Source: Eretmocerus hayati | Lineage: Eukaryota; Arthropoda; Insecta; Hymenoptera; Aphelinidae | Direction of reading: 5' to 3' | Length of the DNA: 64,000 bases | Assembly: GCA_029851415.1 (NCBI GenBank) | Contig: CM056743.1 | Coordinates: forward strand, 89,564,501 to 89,628,500 | Shown: positions 13,915-28,000 of the stretch, one piece after another | Position numbering within the stretch: position 1 is the stretch's first letter | How the letters are laid out: every line of letters starts with the position of its first letter | Notes under the pieces: model-generated | What the model was told of the DNA's origin: nothing | The model's input: the letters and a program-made list of their open reading frames with translations, nothing else | Databases searched by the model: none | Made by a program: the position numbers and the translations under genes

Positions 13915-16900
13915 TCAGAGCTCGATTCCGCCCTGTTTTGGGCCACATAGCCGAGGGTGCCGACTGGGAATAAATTTTCTGGGCATCGGAGATAGTACGT
14001 GACTACTTGGTCTAAGGTTCTGTAGAGTTTCGGATCCATTGGATTGTCCCACAATCCACATTGCGTCATAACCGCGTAGATAACTGCTCAATGCTCGATT
14101 CCGCCCTGTTTTGGGCCCCATAGCCGAGGGTTCTGACTGGTAATAGATCCTCTGGGCATCAAAGATAGTACGTGACTAATTGATCAACGGTTCTGTAGAG
14201 GTTCGGGTCCGTTGGAACATCCTACAACCCACAGTGGTGTCATCACTGCGCAGATAACTGCTCAATGCACGATTCCGCCCTGTTCTGGGACCCACAGCCG
14301 AGGGTGCTGACTGGTGATGAATTCTCTGAGCATCATCAATGATACATATCTAATTGATCTGAGGTTTTGTAGAGTTCTGGAGCCATTGGAACATCCTACA
14401 ACCCACAGTGCTGTCATAACTGCACAGATAACTGCTCAAAGCTCGATTCCGCCTTGTTTTGGGCTCCATAGCCGAGGGTGCTGGCTGGGAATAAATTCTC
14501 TGGGCATCATGAATGGTACATATCTATTCGATCCGAGGTTTTGGGAAGTTTTGGATCCGTTGGAACATCCTACAACCCGAAAAGGCGTCATAGCTGCGCG
14601 GAACATTGTCAAAGCTGGATTTCGCCCCGTTTCCGCCCCATAGCCGAGGTCGCTGACTGGTAATGACGTCTCTGGGCATCATGAATGGTACATAATCGCT
14701 TGATCTGAGGTTCTGTAGAGTTTTGGATTCATTGGAACATCCTACACCCCACAGTGCAGTCGGAACTGCGCAGATAACTGCTTAAAGCTCGATTCCGCCC
14801 TGTTTTGGGCCCCATAGCCGAGGGTGCTGGCTGGTAATGAATTCTCTGGGCATCATAAATGGTACATATCTACTTGATCTGAGGTTTTAGGGAGTTTTGG
14901 ATCCATTGGAACATCCTACAACCCGAAAAGGCGTCATAACTGCGCGGAACATTGTCAAAGCTGGATTTCGCCCCGTTTTGGGCCCCATACCCGAGGGTGC
15001 TGACTGGTGATAGATACTCTGGGCATGCAAGATAGTACATGACTACTCGATCGAGGGTTCTGTGTAGTTTCGGGTCCATTGGAACATCTTACAACCCACA
15101 GTGGTGTCATCTCTCCGCAGATAACTGCTCAAAGCTCGATTCCGCCCTGTTTCCGGCCCCATAGCCGAGGGTGCTGACTGGTGATGAATTCTCTGAGCAT
15201 CATCAATGATACATCTCTACTTGATCTGAGGTTTTGGAGAGTTCTGGAGCCATTGGAACATTCTACAACCCACAGTGCTGTCATAACTGCACAGGAAAAC
15301 TGCTCAAAGCTCGATTCCGCCTTATTTTGGGCTCCATAGCCGAGGGTGCTGGCTGGGAATGAATCCTCTGGGCATCGGAGATAGTAGGTGACTACTCGAT
15401 CTAAGGTTCCGTAGAGTTTCGGATCCATTGGATTATCCCACAATCCACAGTGGTGTCATAACCGCGTAGATAACTGCTCAGAGCTCGATTCCGCCCTGTT
15501 TTGGGCCACATAGCCGAGGGTGCCGACTGGGAATAAATTTTCTGGGCATCGGAGATAGTACGTGACTACTTGGTCTAAGGTTCTGTAGAGTTTCGGATCC
15601 ATTGGATTGTCCCACAATCCACATTGCGTCATAACCGCGTAGATGACTGCTCAAAGCTCGATTCCGCCCTGTTTTGGGCCCCATAGCCGAGGGTTCTGAC
15701 TGGTAATAGATCCTCTGGGCATCAAAGATAGTACGTGACTAATTGATCAACGGTTCTGTAGAGGTTCGGGTCCGTTGGAACATCCTACAACCCACAGTGG
15801 TGTCATCACTGCGCAGATAACTGCTCAATGCACGATTCCGCCCTGTTCTGGGACCCACAGCCGAGGGTGCTGACTGGTGATGAATTCTCTGAGCATCATC
15901 AATGATACATATCTACTTGATCTGAGATTTTGGGTAGTTTTGGATCCATTGGAACATCCTACAACCCACAGTGCTGACAAAACTGTGCAGATATTTGCTC
16001 TAAGCTCGATTGCGCCCTGTTTTTGGCCCCATAATCGATGGTGCTGACTGGTAATGAATTCTCTGTGCATCATGAATGGTACCTGACCACTTCATCTAAG
16101 GTTTCGTGAAGTTTTGGATCCGTTGGAACATTCTACAACCCACAGTGCTGTCATAACTGCGCAGATAACTGCTCAAAGCTCCATTCCGCCCTGATTTGGG
16201 CCCCATAGCCGAGGGTGCTGACTAGTAATGAATTCTATGGGCATCATGAATGGTACATATCTCTTCGATCCGAGGTTCTGGGGAGTTTTGGATCCATTGG
16301 AACATCCTACAACCCGAAAAGGCGTCATAACTGAGCGGAACATTGTCACAGCTGGATTCCGCCCCGTTTTGGGCGCCATAGCCGAGGGTGCTGGCTGGGA
16401 ATGAATTCTCTGGGCATCGGAGATAGTGGGTGACTACTTGATCTAAGGTTCTGTAGAGTTTCGGATCCATTGGATTGTCCCACAATCCACATTGCGTCAT
16501 AACCGCCTAGATAACTGCTCAAAGCTCGATTCCGCCCTGTTTTGGGCCCCATAGCCGAGGGTGCTGACTAGTAATAAATTCCCTGGGCATCATGACTGGT
16601 ACATATCTACTTAATCTGAGGTTTTTCAGAGATTTGGGTCCACTGGAACGTCCTACAACCCACAGTGGCGTCAAGACTGCGGAGATAACTGCTCAGAGCT
16701 CGATTCCGCCCTGTTTGGGGCCCCATAGCCGAGGGTCTGACTGGTGATGAATTCTCTGAGCATCATCAATGATACATATCTACTTGATCTGAGGTTTTGT
16801 GGAATTCTGGAGCCATTGGAACACTCTGAAACCTACAGTGCTGCCATAACTGCACAGATAACTGCTCAAAGCTCGATTCCGCCTTATTTTGGGCTCCATA

Positions 16901-19900
16901 GCCGAGGATGCTGGTTGGGAATGAATCCTCTGGGCATCGGAGATAGTACGTGACTACTTGATCTAAGGTTCTGTAGAGATTCGGTTCCATTGGATTATCC
17001 CACAATCCACAGTGGTGTCATCACTGCGCAGATAGCTGCTCAGAGCTCGATTCCGCCCTGTTTTGGGCCCCATAGCCGAGGGTGCTGACTGGTGATGAAT
17101 TCTCTGCGCATCATCAATAATACATATCTACTTGATCTAAGGTTTCGTAGAGTTCTGGATCCATTGGAACATCCGACAACCCACAGTGCTGTCATAACTG
17201 CGCAGATAACTGCTCAAAGCTCCATTCCGCCCTGATTTGGGCCCCATAGCCGAGGGTGCTGACTAGTAATGAATTCTATGGGCATCATGAATGGTACATA
17301 TCTCTTCGATCCGAGGTTCTGGGGAGTTTTGGATCCATTGGAACATCCTACAACCCGAAAAGGCGTCATAACTGAGCGGAACATTGTCAAAGCTGGATTC
17401 CGCCCCGTTTTGGGCGCCATAGCCGAGGGTGCTGGCTGGGAATGAATTCTCTGGGCATCGGAGATAGTAGGTGACTACTTGATCTAAGGTTCTGTAGAGT
17501 TTCGGATCCATTGGATTGTCCCACAATCCACATTGCGTCATAACCGCCTAGATAACTGCTCAAAGCTCGATTCCGCCCTGTTTTGGGCCCCATAGCCGAG
17601 GGTGCTGACTAGTAATAAATTCCCTGGGCATCATGACTGGTACATATCTACTCAATCTAAAGTTTTTCAGAGATTTGGGTCCACTGGAACGTCCTACAAC
17701 CCACAGTGGCGTCAAGACTGCGGAGATAACTGCTCAGAGCTCGATTCCGCCCTGTTTGGGGCCCCATAGCCGAGGGTCTGACTGGTGATGAATTCTCTGA
17801 GCATCATCAATGATACATATCTACTTGATCTGAGGTTTTGTAGAGTTCTGGAGCCATTGGAACATTCTACAACCCACAGTGCTGTCATAACTGTGCAGAT
17901 AATTGCTCAAAGCTCGATTCCGCCCTGTTTTGGACCCCATAGTCGAAGGTGCTGACTGGTAATGAATACTCTGTGTATCATGAATGGTACCCGACCACTG
18001 CATCTAAGGTTTCGTAGAGTTTTAGATCCATTGAAACATCCTAGAACCCCCAGTGCTGTCATAACTCCACAGATAACTGCTCAAAGCTCCATTCCGGCCT
18101 GTTTGGGGCCCCATAGCCGAGGGTGCTGACTAGTAATGAATTCTCTGGGCCTCATTAATGGTACATATCTTTTTGATCCGAGGTTTTGGGGAGTTTTGGA
18201 TCCATTGGAACATCCTACAACCCGAAAAGGCGTCATAACTGCGCGGAACATGCTCAAAGCTGGATTCCGCCGCGTTTTGCGCCCCATAGCCGAAGACGCT
18301 GGCTGATAATGAATCCTCTGGGCATCGGAGATAGTACGTGACGATTTGGTCAAGGGTTCTGTGGAGTTCCTGGTCCATTGGAACATCCTACAACCCACAG
18401 TGGTGTCATCACTGCGCAGATAACTGCTCAGAGCTCGATTCCGCCCTGTTTTCGGCCCCATAGCCGAGGGTGCTGACTGGTGATGAATTCTCTGAGCATC
18501 ATCAATGATACATCTCTACTTGATCTGAGGTTTTGTGGAATTCTGGAGCCATTGGAACACTCTGAAACCCACAGTGCTGCCATAACTGCACAGATAACTG
18601 CTCAAAGCTCGATTCCGCCTTATTTTGGGCTCCATAGCCGAGGGTGCTGGTTGGGAATGAATCCTCTGGGCATCGGAGATAGTAGGTGACTACTCGATCT
18701 AAGGTTCCGTAGAGTTTCGGATCCATTGGATTATCCCACAATCCACAGTGGTGTCATAACCGCGTAGATAACTGCTCAGAGCTCGATTCCGCCCTGTTTT
18801 GGGCCACATAGCCGAGGGTGCCGACTGGGAATAAATTTTCTGGGCATCGGAGATAGTACGTGACTACTTGGTCTAAGGTTCTGTAGAGTTTCGGATCCAT
18901 TGGATTGTCCCACAATCCACATTGCGTCATAACCGCGTAGATGACTGCTCAAAGCTCGATTCCGCCCTGTTTTGGGCCCCATAGCCGACGGTTCTGACTG
19001 GTAATAGATCCTCTGGGCATCAAAGATAGTACGTGACTAATTGATCAACGGTTCTGTAGAGGTTCGGGTCCGTTGGAACATCCTACAACCCACAGTGGTG
19101 TCATCACTGCGCAGATAACTGCTCAATGCACGATTCCGCCCTGTTCTGGGACCCACAGCCGAGGGTGCTGACTGGTGATGAATTCTCTGAGCATCATCAA
19201 TGATACATATCTACTTGATCTGAGATTTTGGGTAGTTTTGGATCCATTGGAACATCCTACAACCCACAGTGCTGACAAAACTGTGCAGATATTTGCTCTA
19301 AGCTCGATTGCGCCCTGTTTTTGGCCCCATAATCGATGGTGCTGACTGGTAATGAATTCTCTGTGCATCATGAATGGTACCTGACCACTTCATCTAAGGT
19401 TTCGTGAAGTTTTGGATCCGTTGGAACATTCTACAACCCACAGTGCTGTCATAACTGCGCAGATAACTGCTCAAAGCTCCATTCCGCCCTGATTTGGGCC
19501 CCATAGCCGAGGGTGCTGACTAGTAATGAATTCTATGGGCATCATGAATGGTACATATCTCTTCGATCCGAGGTTCTGGGGAGTTTTGGATCCATTGGAA
19601 CATCCTACAACCCGAAAAGGCGTCATAACTGAGCGGAACATTGTCACAGCTGGATTCCGCCCCGTTTTGGGCGCCATAGCCGAGGGTGCTGGCTGGGAAT
19701 GAATTCTCTGGGCATCGGAGATAGTGGGTGACTACTTGATCTAAGGTTCTGTAGAGTTTCGGATCCATTGGATTGTCCCACAATCCACATTGCGTCATAA
19801 CCGCCTAGATAACTGCTCAAAGCTCGATTCCGCCCTGTTTTGGGCCCCATAGCCGAGGGTGCTGACTAGTAATAAATTCCCTGGGCATCATGACTGGTAC

Positions 19901-22073
19901 ATATCTACTTAATCTGAGGTTTTTCAGAGATTTGGGTCCACTGGAACGTCCTACAACCCACAGTGGCGTCAAGACTGCGGAGATAACTGCTCAGAGCTCG
20001 ATTCCGCCCTGTTTGGGGCCCCATAGCCGAGGGTCTGACTGGTGATGAATTCTCTGAGCATCATCAATGATACATATCTACTTGATCTGAGGTTTTGTGG
20101 AATTCTGGAGCCATTGGAACACTCTGAAACCTACAGTGCTGCCATAACTGCACAGATAACTGCTCAAAGCTCGATTCCGCCTTATTTTGGGCTCCATAGC
20201 CGAGGATGCTGGTTGGGAATGAATCCTCTGGGCATCGGAGATAGTACGTGACTACTTGATCTAAGGTTCTGTAGAGATTCGGTTCCATTGGATTATCCCA
20301 CAATCCACAGTGGTGTCATCACTGCGCAGATAGCTGCTCAGAGCTCGATTCCGCCCTGTTTTGGGCCCCATAGCCGAGGGTGCTGACTGGTGATGAATTC
20401 TCTGCGCATCATCAATAATACATATCTACTTGATCTAAGGTTTTGTAGAGTTCTGGATCCATTGGAACATCCGACAACCCACAGTGCTGTCATAACTGCG
20501 CAGATAACTGCTCAAAGCTCCATTCCGCCCTGATTTGGGCCCCATAGCCGAGGGTGCTGACTAGTAATGAATTCTATGGGCATCATGAATGGTACATATC
20601 TCTTCGATCCGAGGTTCTGGGGAGTTTTGGATCCATTGGAACATCCTACAACCCGAAAAGGCGTCATAACTGAGCGGAACATTGTCAAAGCTGGATTCCG
20701 CCCCGTTTTGGGCGCCATAGCCGAGGGTGCTGGCTGGGAATGAATTCTCTGGGCATCGGAGATAGTAGGTGACTACTTGATCTAAGGTTCTGTAGAGTTT
20801 CGGATCCATTGGATTGTCCCACAATCCACATTGCGTCATAACCGCCTAGATAACTGCTCAAAGCTCGATTCCGCCCTGTTTTGGGCCCCATAGCCGAGGG
20901 TGCTGACTAGTAATAAATTCCCTGGGCATCATGACTGGTACATATCTACTCAATCTAAAGTTTTTCAGAGATTTGGGTCCACTGGAACGTCCTACAACCC
21001 ACAGTGGCGTCAAGACTGCGGAGATAACTGCTCAGAGCTCGATTCCGCCCTGTTTGGGGCCCCATAGCCGAGGGTCTGACTGGTGATGAATTCTCTGAGC
21101 ATCATCAATGATACATATCTACTTGATCTGAGGTTTTGTAGAGTTCTGGAGCCATTGGAACATTCTACAACCCACAGTGCTGTCATAACTGTGCAGATAA
21201 TTGCTCAAAGCTCGATTCCGCCCTGTTTTGGACCCCATAGTCGAAGGTGCTGACTGGTAATGAATACTCTGTGTATCATGAATGGTACCCGACCACTGCA
21301 TCTAAGGTTTCGTAGAGTTTTAGATCCATTGAAACATCCTAGAACCCCCAGTGCTGTCATAACTCCACAGATAACTGCTCAAAGCTCCATTCCGGCCTGT
21401 TTGGGGCCCCATAGCCGAGGGTGCTGACTAGTAATGAATTCTCTGGGCCTCATTAATGGTACATATCTTTTTGATCCGAGGTTTTGGGGAGTTTTGGATC
21501 CATTGGAACATCCTACAACCCGAAAAGGCGTCATAACTGCGCGGAACATGCTCAAAGCTGGATTCCGCCGCGTTTTGCGCCCCATAGCCGAAGACGCTGG
21601 CTGATAATGAATCCTCTGGGCATCGGAGATAGTACGTGACGATTTGGTCAAGGGTTCTGTGGAGTTCCTGGTCCATTGGAACATCCTACAACCCACAGTG
21701 GTGTCATCACTGCGCAGATAACTGCTCAGAGCTCGATTCCGCCCTGTTTTCGGCCCCATAGCCGAGGGTGCTGACTGGTGATGAATTCTCTGAGCATCAT
21801 CAATGATACATCTCTACTTGATCTGAGGTTTTGTGGAATTCTGGAGCCATTGGAACACTCTGAAACCCACAGTGCTGCCATAACTGCACAGATAACTGCT
21901 CAAAGCTCGATTCCGCCTTATTTTGGGCTCCATAGCCGAGGGTGCTGGTTGGGAATGAATCCTCTGGGCATCGGAGATAGTACGTGACTACTTGATCTAA
22001 GGTTCTGTAGAGATTCGGATCCATTGGATTATCCCAGAATCCACAGTGGTGTCATCACTGCGCAGATAGCTGC
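13915..22073. repeat. 47-monomer high-order unit, copy 1 (8,159 bp: Q1-P2-P3)
   Basis: Composed of a 9-monomer block Q1 (13915-15477, 1,563 bp) and two 19-monomer blocks P2 (15478-18775) and P3 (18776-22073). The whole unit repeats at +8,159 bp with very few differences. P3 carries GACGG at 18985-18990 where P2 has GAGGG, and the same difference separates P5 from P4. The duplication P to PP therefore came first, and the Q-P-P unit was copied afterwards. Confidence 0.92.
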
Positions 22074-25000
22074 TCAGAGCTCGATTCCGCCCTGTTTTGG
22101 GCCACATAGCCGAGGGTGCCGACTGGGAATAAATTTTCTGGGCATCGGAGATAGTACGTGACTACTTGGTCTAAGGTTCTGTAGAGTTTCGGATCCATTG
22201 GATTGTCCCACAATCCACATTGCGTCATAACCGCGTAGATAACTGCTCAATGCTCGATTCCGCCCTGTTTTGGGCCCCATAGCCGAGGGTTCTGACTGGT
22301 AATAGATCCTCTGGGCATCAAAGATAGTACGTGACTAATTGATCAACGGTTCTGTAGAGGTTCGGGTCCGTTGGAACATCCTACAACCCACAGTGGTGTC
22401 ATCACTGCGCAGATAACTGCTCAATGCACGATTCCGCCCTGTTCTGGGACCCACAGCCGAGGGTGCTGACTGGTGATGAATTCTCTGAGCATCATCAATG
22501 ATACATATCTAATTGATCTGAGGTTTTGTAGAGTTCTGGAGCCATTGGAACATCCTACAACCCACAGTGCTGTCATAACTGCACAGATAACTGCTCAAAG
22601 CTCGATTCCGCCTTGTTTTGGGCTCCATAGCCGAGGGTGCTGGCTGGGAATAAATTCTCTGGGCATCATGAATGGTACATATCTATTCGATCCGAGGTTT
22701 TGGGAAGTTTTGGATCCGTTGGAACATCCTACAACCCGAAAAGGCGTCATAGCTGCGCGGAACATTGTCAAAGCTGGATTTCGCCCCGTTTCCGCCCCAT
22801 AGCCGAGGTCGCTGACTGGTAATGACGTCTCTGGGCATCATGAATGGTACATAATCGCTTGATCTGAGGTTCTGTAGAGTTTTGGATTCATTGGAACATC
22901 CTACACCCCACAGTGCAGTCGGAACTGCGCAGATAACTGCTTAAAGCTCGATTCCGCCCTGTTTTGGGCCCCATAGCCGAGGGTGCTGGCTGGTAATGAA
23001 TTCTCTGGGCATCATAAATGGTACATATCTACTTGATCTGAGGTTTTAGGGAGTTTTGGATCCATTGGAACATCCTACAACCCGAAAAGGCGTCATAACT
23101 GCGCGGAACATTGTCAAAGCTGGATTTCGCCCCGTTTTGGGCCCCATACCCGAGGGTGCTGACTGGTGATAGATACTCTGGGCATGCAAGATAGTACATG
23201 ACTACTCGATCGAGGGTTCTGTGTAGTTTCGGGTCCATTGGAACATCTTACAACCCACAGTGGTGTCATCTCTCCGCAGATAACTGCTCAAAGCTCGATT
23301 CCGCCCTGTTTCCGGCCCCATAGCCGAGGGTGCTGACTGGTGATGAATTCTCTGAGCATCATCAATGATACATCTCTACTTGATCTGAGGTTTTGGAGAG
23401 TTCTGGAGCCATTGGAACATTCTACAACCCACAGTGCTGTCATAACTGCACAGGAAAACTGCTCAAAGCTCGATTCCGCCTTATTTTGGGCTCCATAGCC
23501 GAGGGTGCTGGCTGGGAATGAATCCTCTGGGCATCGGAGATAGTAGGTGACTACTCGATCTAAGGTTCCGTAGAGTTTCGGATCCATTGGATTATCCCAC
23601 AATCCACAGTGGTGTCATAACCGCGTAGATAACTGCTCAGAGCTCGATTCCGCCCTGTTTTGGGCCACATAGCCGAGGGTGCCGACTGGGAATAAATTTT
23701 CTGGGCATCGGAGATAGTACGTGACTACTTGGTCTAAGGTTCTGTAGAGTTTCGGATCCATTGGATTGTCCCACAATCCACATTGCGTCATAACCGCGTA
23801 GATGACTGCTCAAAGCTCGATTCCGCCCTGTTTTGGGCCCCATAGCCGAGGGTTCTGACTGGTAATAGATCCTCTGGGCATCAAAGATAGTACGTGACTA
23901 ATTGATCAACGGTTCTGTAGAGGTTCGGGTCCGTTGGAACATCCTACAACCCACAGTGGTGTCATCACTGCGCAGATAACTGCTCAATGCACGATTCCGC
24001 CCTGTTCTGGGACCCACAGCCGAGGGTGCTGACTGGTGATGAATTCTCTGAGCATCATCAATGATACATATCTACTTGATCTGAGATTTTGGGTAGTTTT
24101 GGATCCATTGGAACATCCTACAACCCACAGTGCTGACAAAACTGTGCAGATATTTGCTCTAAGCTCGATTGCGCCCTGTTTTTGGCCCCATAATCGATGG
24201 TGCTGACTGGTAATGAATTCTCTGTGCATCATGAATGGTACCTGACCACTTCATCTAAGGTTTCGTGAAGTTTTGGATCCGTTGGAACATTCTACAACCC
24301 ACAGTGCTGTCATAACTGCGCAGATAACTGCTCAAAGCTCCATTCCGCCCTGATTTGGGCCCCATAGCCGAGGGTGCTGACTAGTAATGAATTCTATGGG
24401 CATCATGAATGGTACATATCTCTTCGATCCGAGGTTCTGGGGAGTTTTGGATCCATTGGAACATCCTACAACCCGAAAAGGCGTCATAACTGAGCGGAAC
24501 ATTGTCACAGCTGGATTCCGCCCCGTTTTGGGCGCCATAGCCGAGGGTGCTGGCTGGGAATGAATTCTCTGGGCATCGGAGATAGTGGGTGACTACTTGA
24601 TCTAAGGTTCTGTAGAGTTTCGGATCCATTGGATTGTCCCACAATCCACATTGCGTCATAACCGCCTAGATAACTGCTCAAAGCTCGATTCCGCCCTGTT
24701 TTGGGCCCCATAGCCGAGGGTGCTGACTAGTAATAAATTCCCTGGGCATCATGACTGGTACATATCTACTTAATCTGAGGTTTTTCAGAGATTTGGGTCC
24801 ACTGGAACGTCCTACAACCCACAGTGGCGTCAAGACTGCGGAGATAACTGCTCAGAGCTCGATTCCGCCCTGTTTGGGGCCCCATAGCCGAGGGGCTGAC
24901 TGGTGATGAATTCTCTGAGCATCATCAATGATACATATCTACTTGATCTGAGGTTTTGTGGAATTCTGGAGCCATTGGAACACTCTGAAACCTACAGTGC

Positions 25001-28000
25001 TGCCATAACTGCACAGATAACTGCTCAAAGCTCGATTCCGCCTTATTTTGGGCTCCATAGCCGAGGATGCTGGTTGGGAATGAATCCTCTGGGCATCGGA
25101 GATAGTACGTGACTACTTGATCTAAGGTTCTGTAGAGATTCGGTTCCATTGGATTATCCCACAATCCACAGTGGTGTCATCACTGCGCAGATAGCTGCTC
25201 AGAGCTCGATTCCGCCCTGTTTTGGGCCCCATAGCCGAGGGTGCTGACTGGTGATGAATTCTCTGCGCATCATCAATAATACATATCTACTTGATCTAAG
25301 GTTTTGTAGAGTTCTGGATCCATTGGAACATCCGACAACCCACAGTGCTGTCATAACTGCGCAGATAACTGCTCAAAGCTCCATTCCGCCCTGATTTGGG
25401 CCCCATAGCCGAGGGTGCTGACTAGTAATGAATTCTATGGGCATCATGAATGGTACATATCTCTTCGATCCGAGGTTCTGGGGAGTTTTGGATCCATTGG
25501 AACATCCTACAACCCGAAAAGGCGTCATAACTGAGCGGAACATTGTCAAAGCTGGATTCCGCCCCGTTTTGGGCGCCATAGCCGAGGGTGCTGGCTGGGA
25601 ATGAATTCTCTGGGCATCGGAGATAGTAGGTGACTACTTGATCTAAGGTTCTGTAGAGTTTCGGATCCATTGGATTGTCCCACAATCCACATTGCGTCAT
25701 AACCGCCTAGATAACTGCTCAAAGCTCGATTCCGCCCTGTTTTGGGCCCCATAGCCGAGGGTGCTGACTAGTAATAAATTCCCTGGGCATCATGACTGGT
25801 ACATATCTACTCAATCTAAAGTTTTTCAGAGATTTGGGTCCACTGGAACGTCCTACAACCCACAGTGGCGTCAAGACTGCGGAGATAACTGCTCAGAGCT
25901 CGATTCCGCCCTGTTTGGGGCCCCATAGCCGAGGGTCTGACTGGTGATGAATTCTCTGAGCATCATCAATGATACATATCTACTTGATCTGAGGTTTTGT
26001 AGAGTTCTGGAGCCATTGGAACATTCTACAACCCACAGTGCTGTCATAACTGTGCAGATAATTGCTCAAAGCTCGATTCCGCCCTGTTTTGGACCCCATA
26101 GTCGAAGGTGCTGACTGGTAATGAATACTCTGTGTATCATGAATGGTACCCGACCACTGCATCTAAGGTTTCGTAGAGTTTTAGATCCATTGAAACATCC
26201 TAGAACCCCCAGTGCTGTCATAACTCCACAGATAACTGCTCAAAGCTCCATTCCGGCCTGTTTGGGGCCCCATAGCCGAGGGTGCTGACTAGTAATGAAT
26301 TCTCTGGGCCTCATTAATGGTACATATCTTTTTGATCCGAGGTTTTGGGGAGTTTTGGATCCATTGGAACATCCTACAACCCGAAAAGGCGTCATAACTG
26401 CGCGGAACATGCTCAAAGCTGGATTCCGCCGCGTTTTGCGCCCCATAGCCGAAGACGCTGGCTGATAATGAATCCTCTGGGCATCGGAGATAGTACGTGA
26501 CGATTTGGTCAAGGGTTCTGTGGAGTTCCTGGTCCATTGGAACATCCTACAACCCACAGTGGTGTCATCACTGCGCAGATAACTGCTCAGAGCTCGATTC
26601 CGCCCTGTTTTCGGCCCCATAGCCGAGGGTGCTGACTGGTGATGAATTCTCTGAGCATCATCAATGATACATCTCTACTTGATCTGAGGTTTTGTGGAAT
26701 TCTGGAGCCATTGGAACACTCTGAAACCCACAGTGCTGCCATAACTGCACAGATAACTGCTCAAAGCTCGATTCCGCCTTATTTTGGGCTCCATAGCCGA
26801 GGGTGCTGGTTGGGAATGAATCCTCTGGGCATCGGAGATAGTAGGTGACTACTCGATCTAAGGTTCCGTAGAGTTTCGGATCCATTGGATTATCCCACAA
26901 TCCACAGTGGTGTCATAACCGCGTAGATAACTGCTCAGAGCTCGATTCCGCCCTGTTTTGGGCCACATAGCCGAGGGTGCCGACTGGGAATAAATTTTCT
27001 GGGCATCGGAGATAGTACGTGACTACTTGGTCTAAGGTTCTGTAGAGTTTCGGATCCATTGGATTGTCCCACAATCCACATTGCGTCATAACCGCGTAGA
27101 TGACTGCTCAAAGCTCGATTCCGCCCTGTTTTGGGCCCCATAGCCGACGGTTCTGACTGGTAATAGATCCTCTGGGCATCAAAGATAGTACGTGACTAAT
27201 TGATCAACGGTTCTGTAGAGGTTCGGGTCCGTTGGAACATCCTACAACCCACAGTGGTGTCATCACTGCGCAGATAACTGCTCAATGCACGATTCCGCCC
27301 TGTTCTGGGACCCACAGCCGAGGGTGCTGACTGGTGATGAATTCTCTGAGCATCATCAATGATACATATCTACTTGATCTGAGATTTTGGGTAGTTTTGG
27401 ATCCATTGGAACATCCTACAACCCACAGTGCTGACAAAACTGTGCAGATATTTGCTCTAAGCTCGATTGCGCCCTGTTTTTGGCCCCATAATCGATGGTG
27501 CTGACTGGTAATGAATTCTCTGTGCATCATGAATGGTACCTGACCACTTCATCTAAGGTTTCGTGAAGTTTTGGATCCGTTGGAACATTCTACAACCCAC
27601 AGTGCTGTCATAACTGCGCAGATAACTGCTCAAAGCTCCATTCCGCCCTGATTTGGGCCCCATAGCCGAGGGTGCTGACTAGTAATGAATTCTATGGGCA
27701 TCATGAATGGTACATATCTCTTCGATCCGAGGTTCTGGGGAGTTTTGGATCCATTGGAACATCCTACAACCCGAAAAGGCGTCATAACTGAGCGGAACAT
27801 TGTCACAGCTGGATTCCGCCCCGTTTTGGGCGCCATAGCCGAGGGTGCTGGCTGGGAATGAATTCTCTGGGCATCGGAGATAGTGGGTGACTACTTGATC
27901 TAAGGTTCTGTAGAGTTTCGGATCCATTGGATTGTCCCACAATCCACATTGCGTCATAACCGCCTAGATAACTGCTCAAAGCTCGATTCCGCCCTGTTTT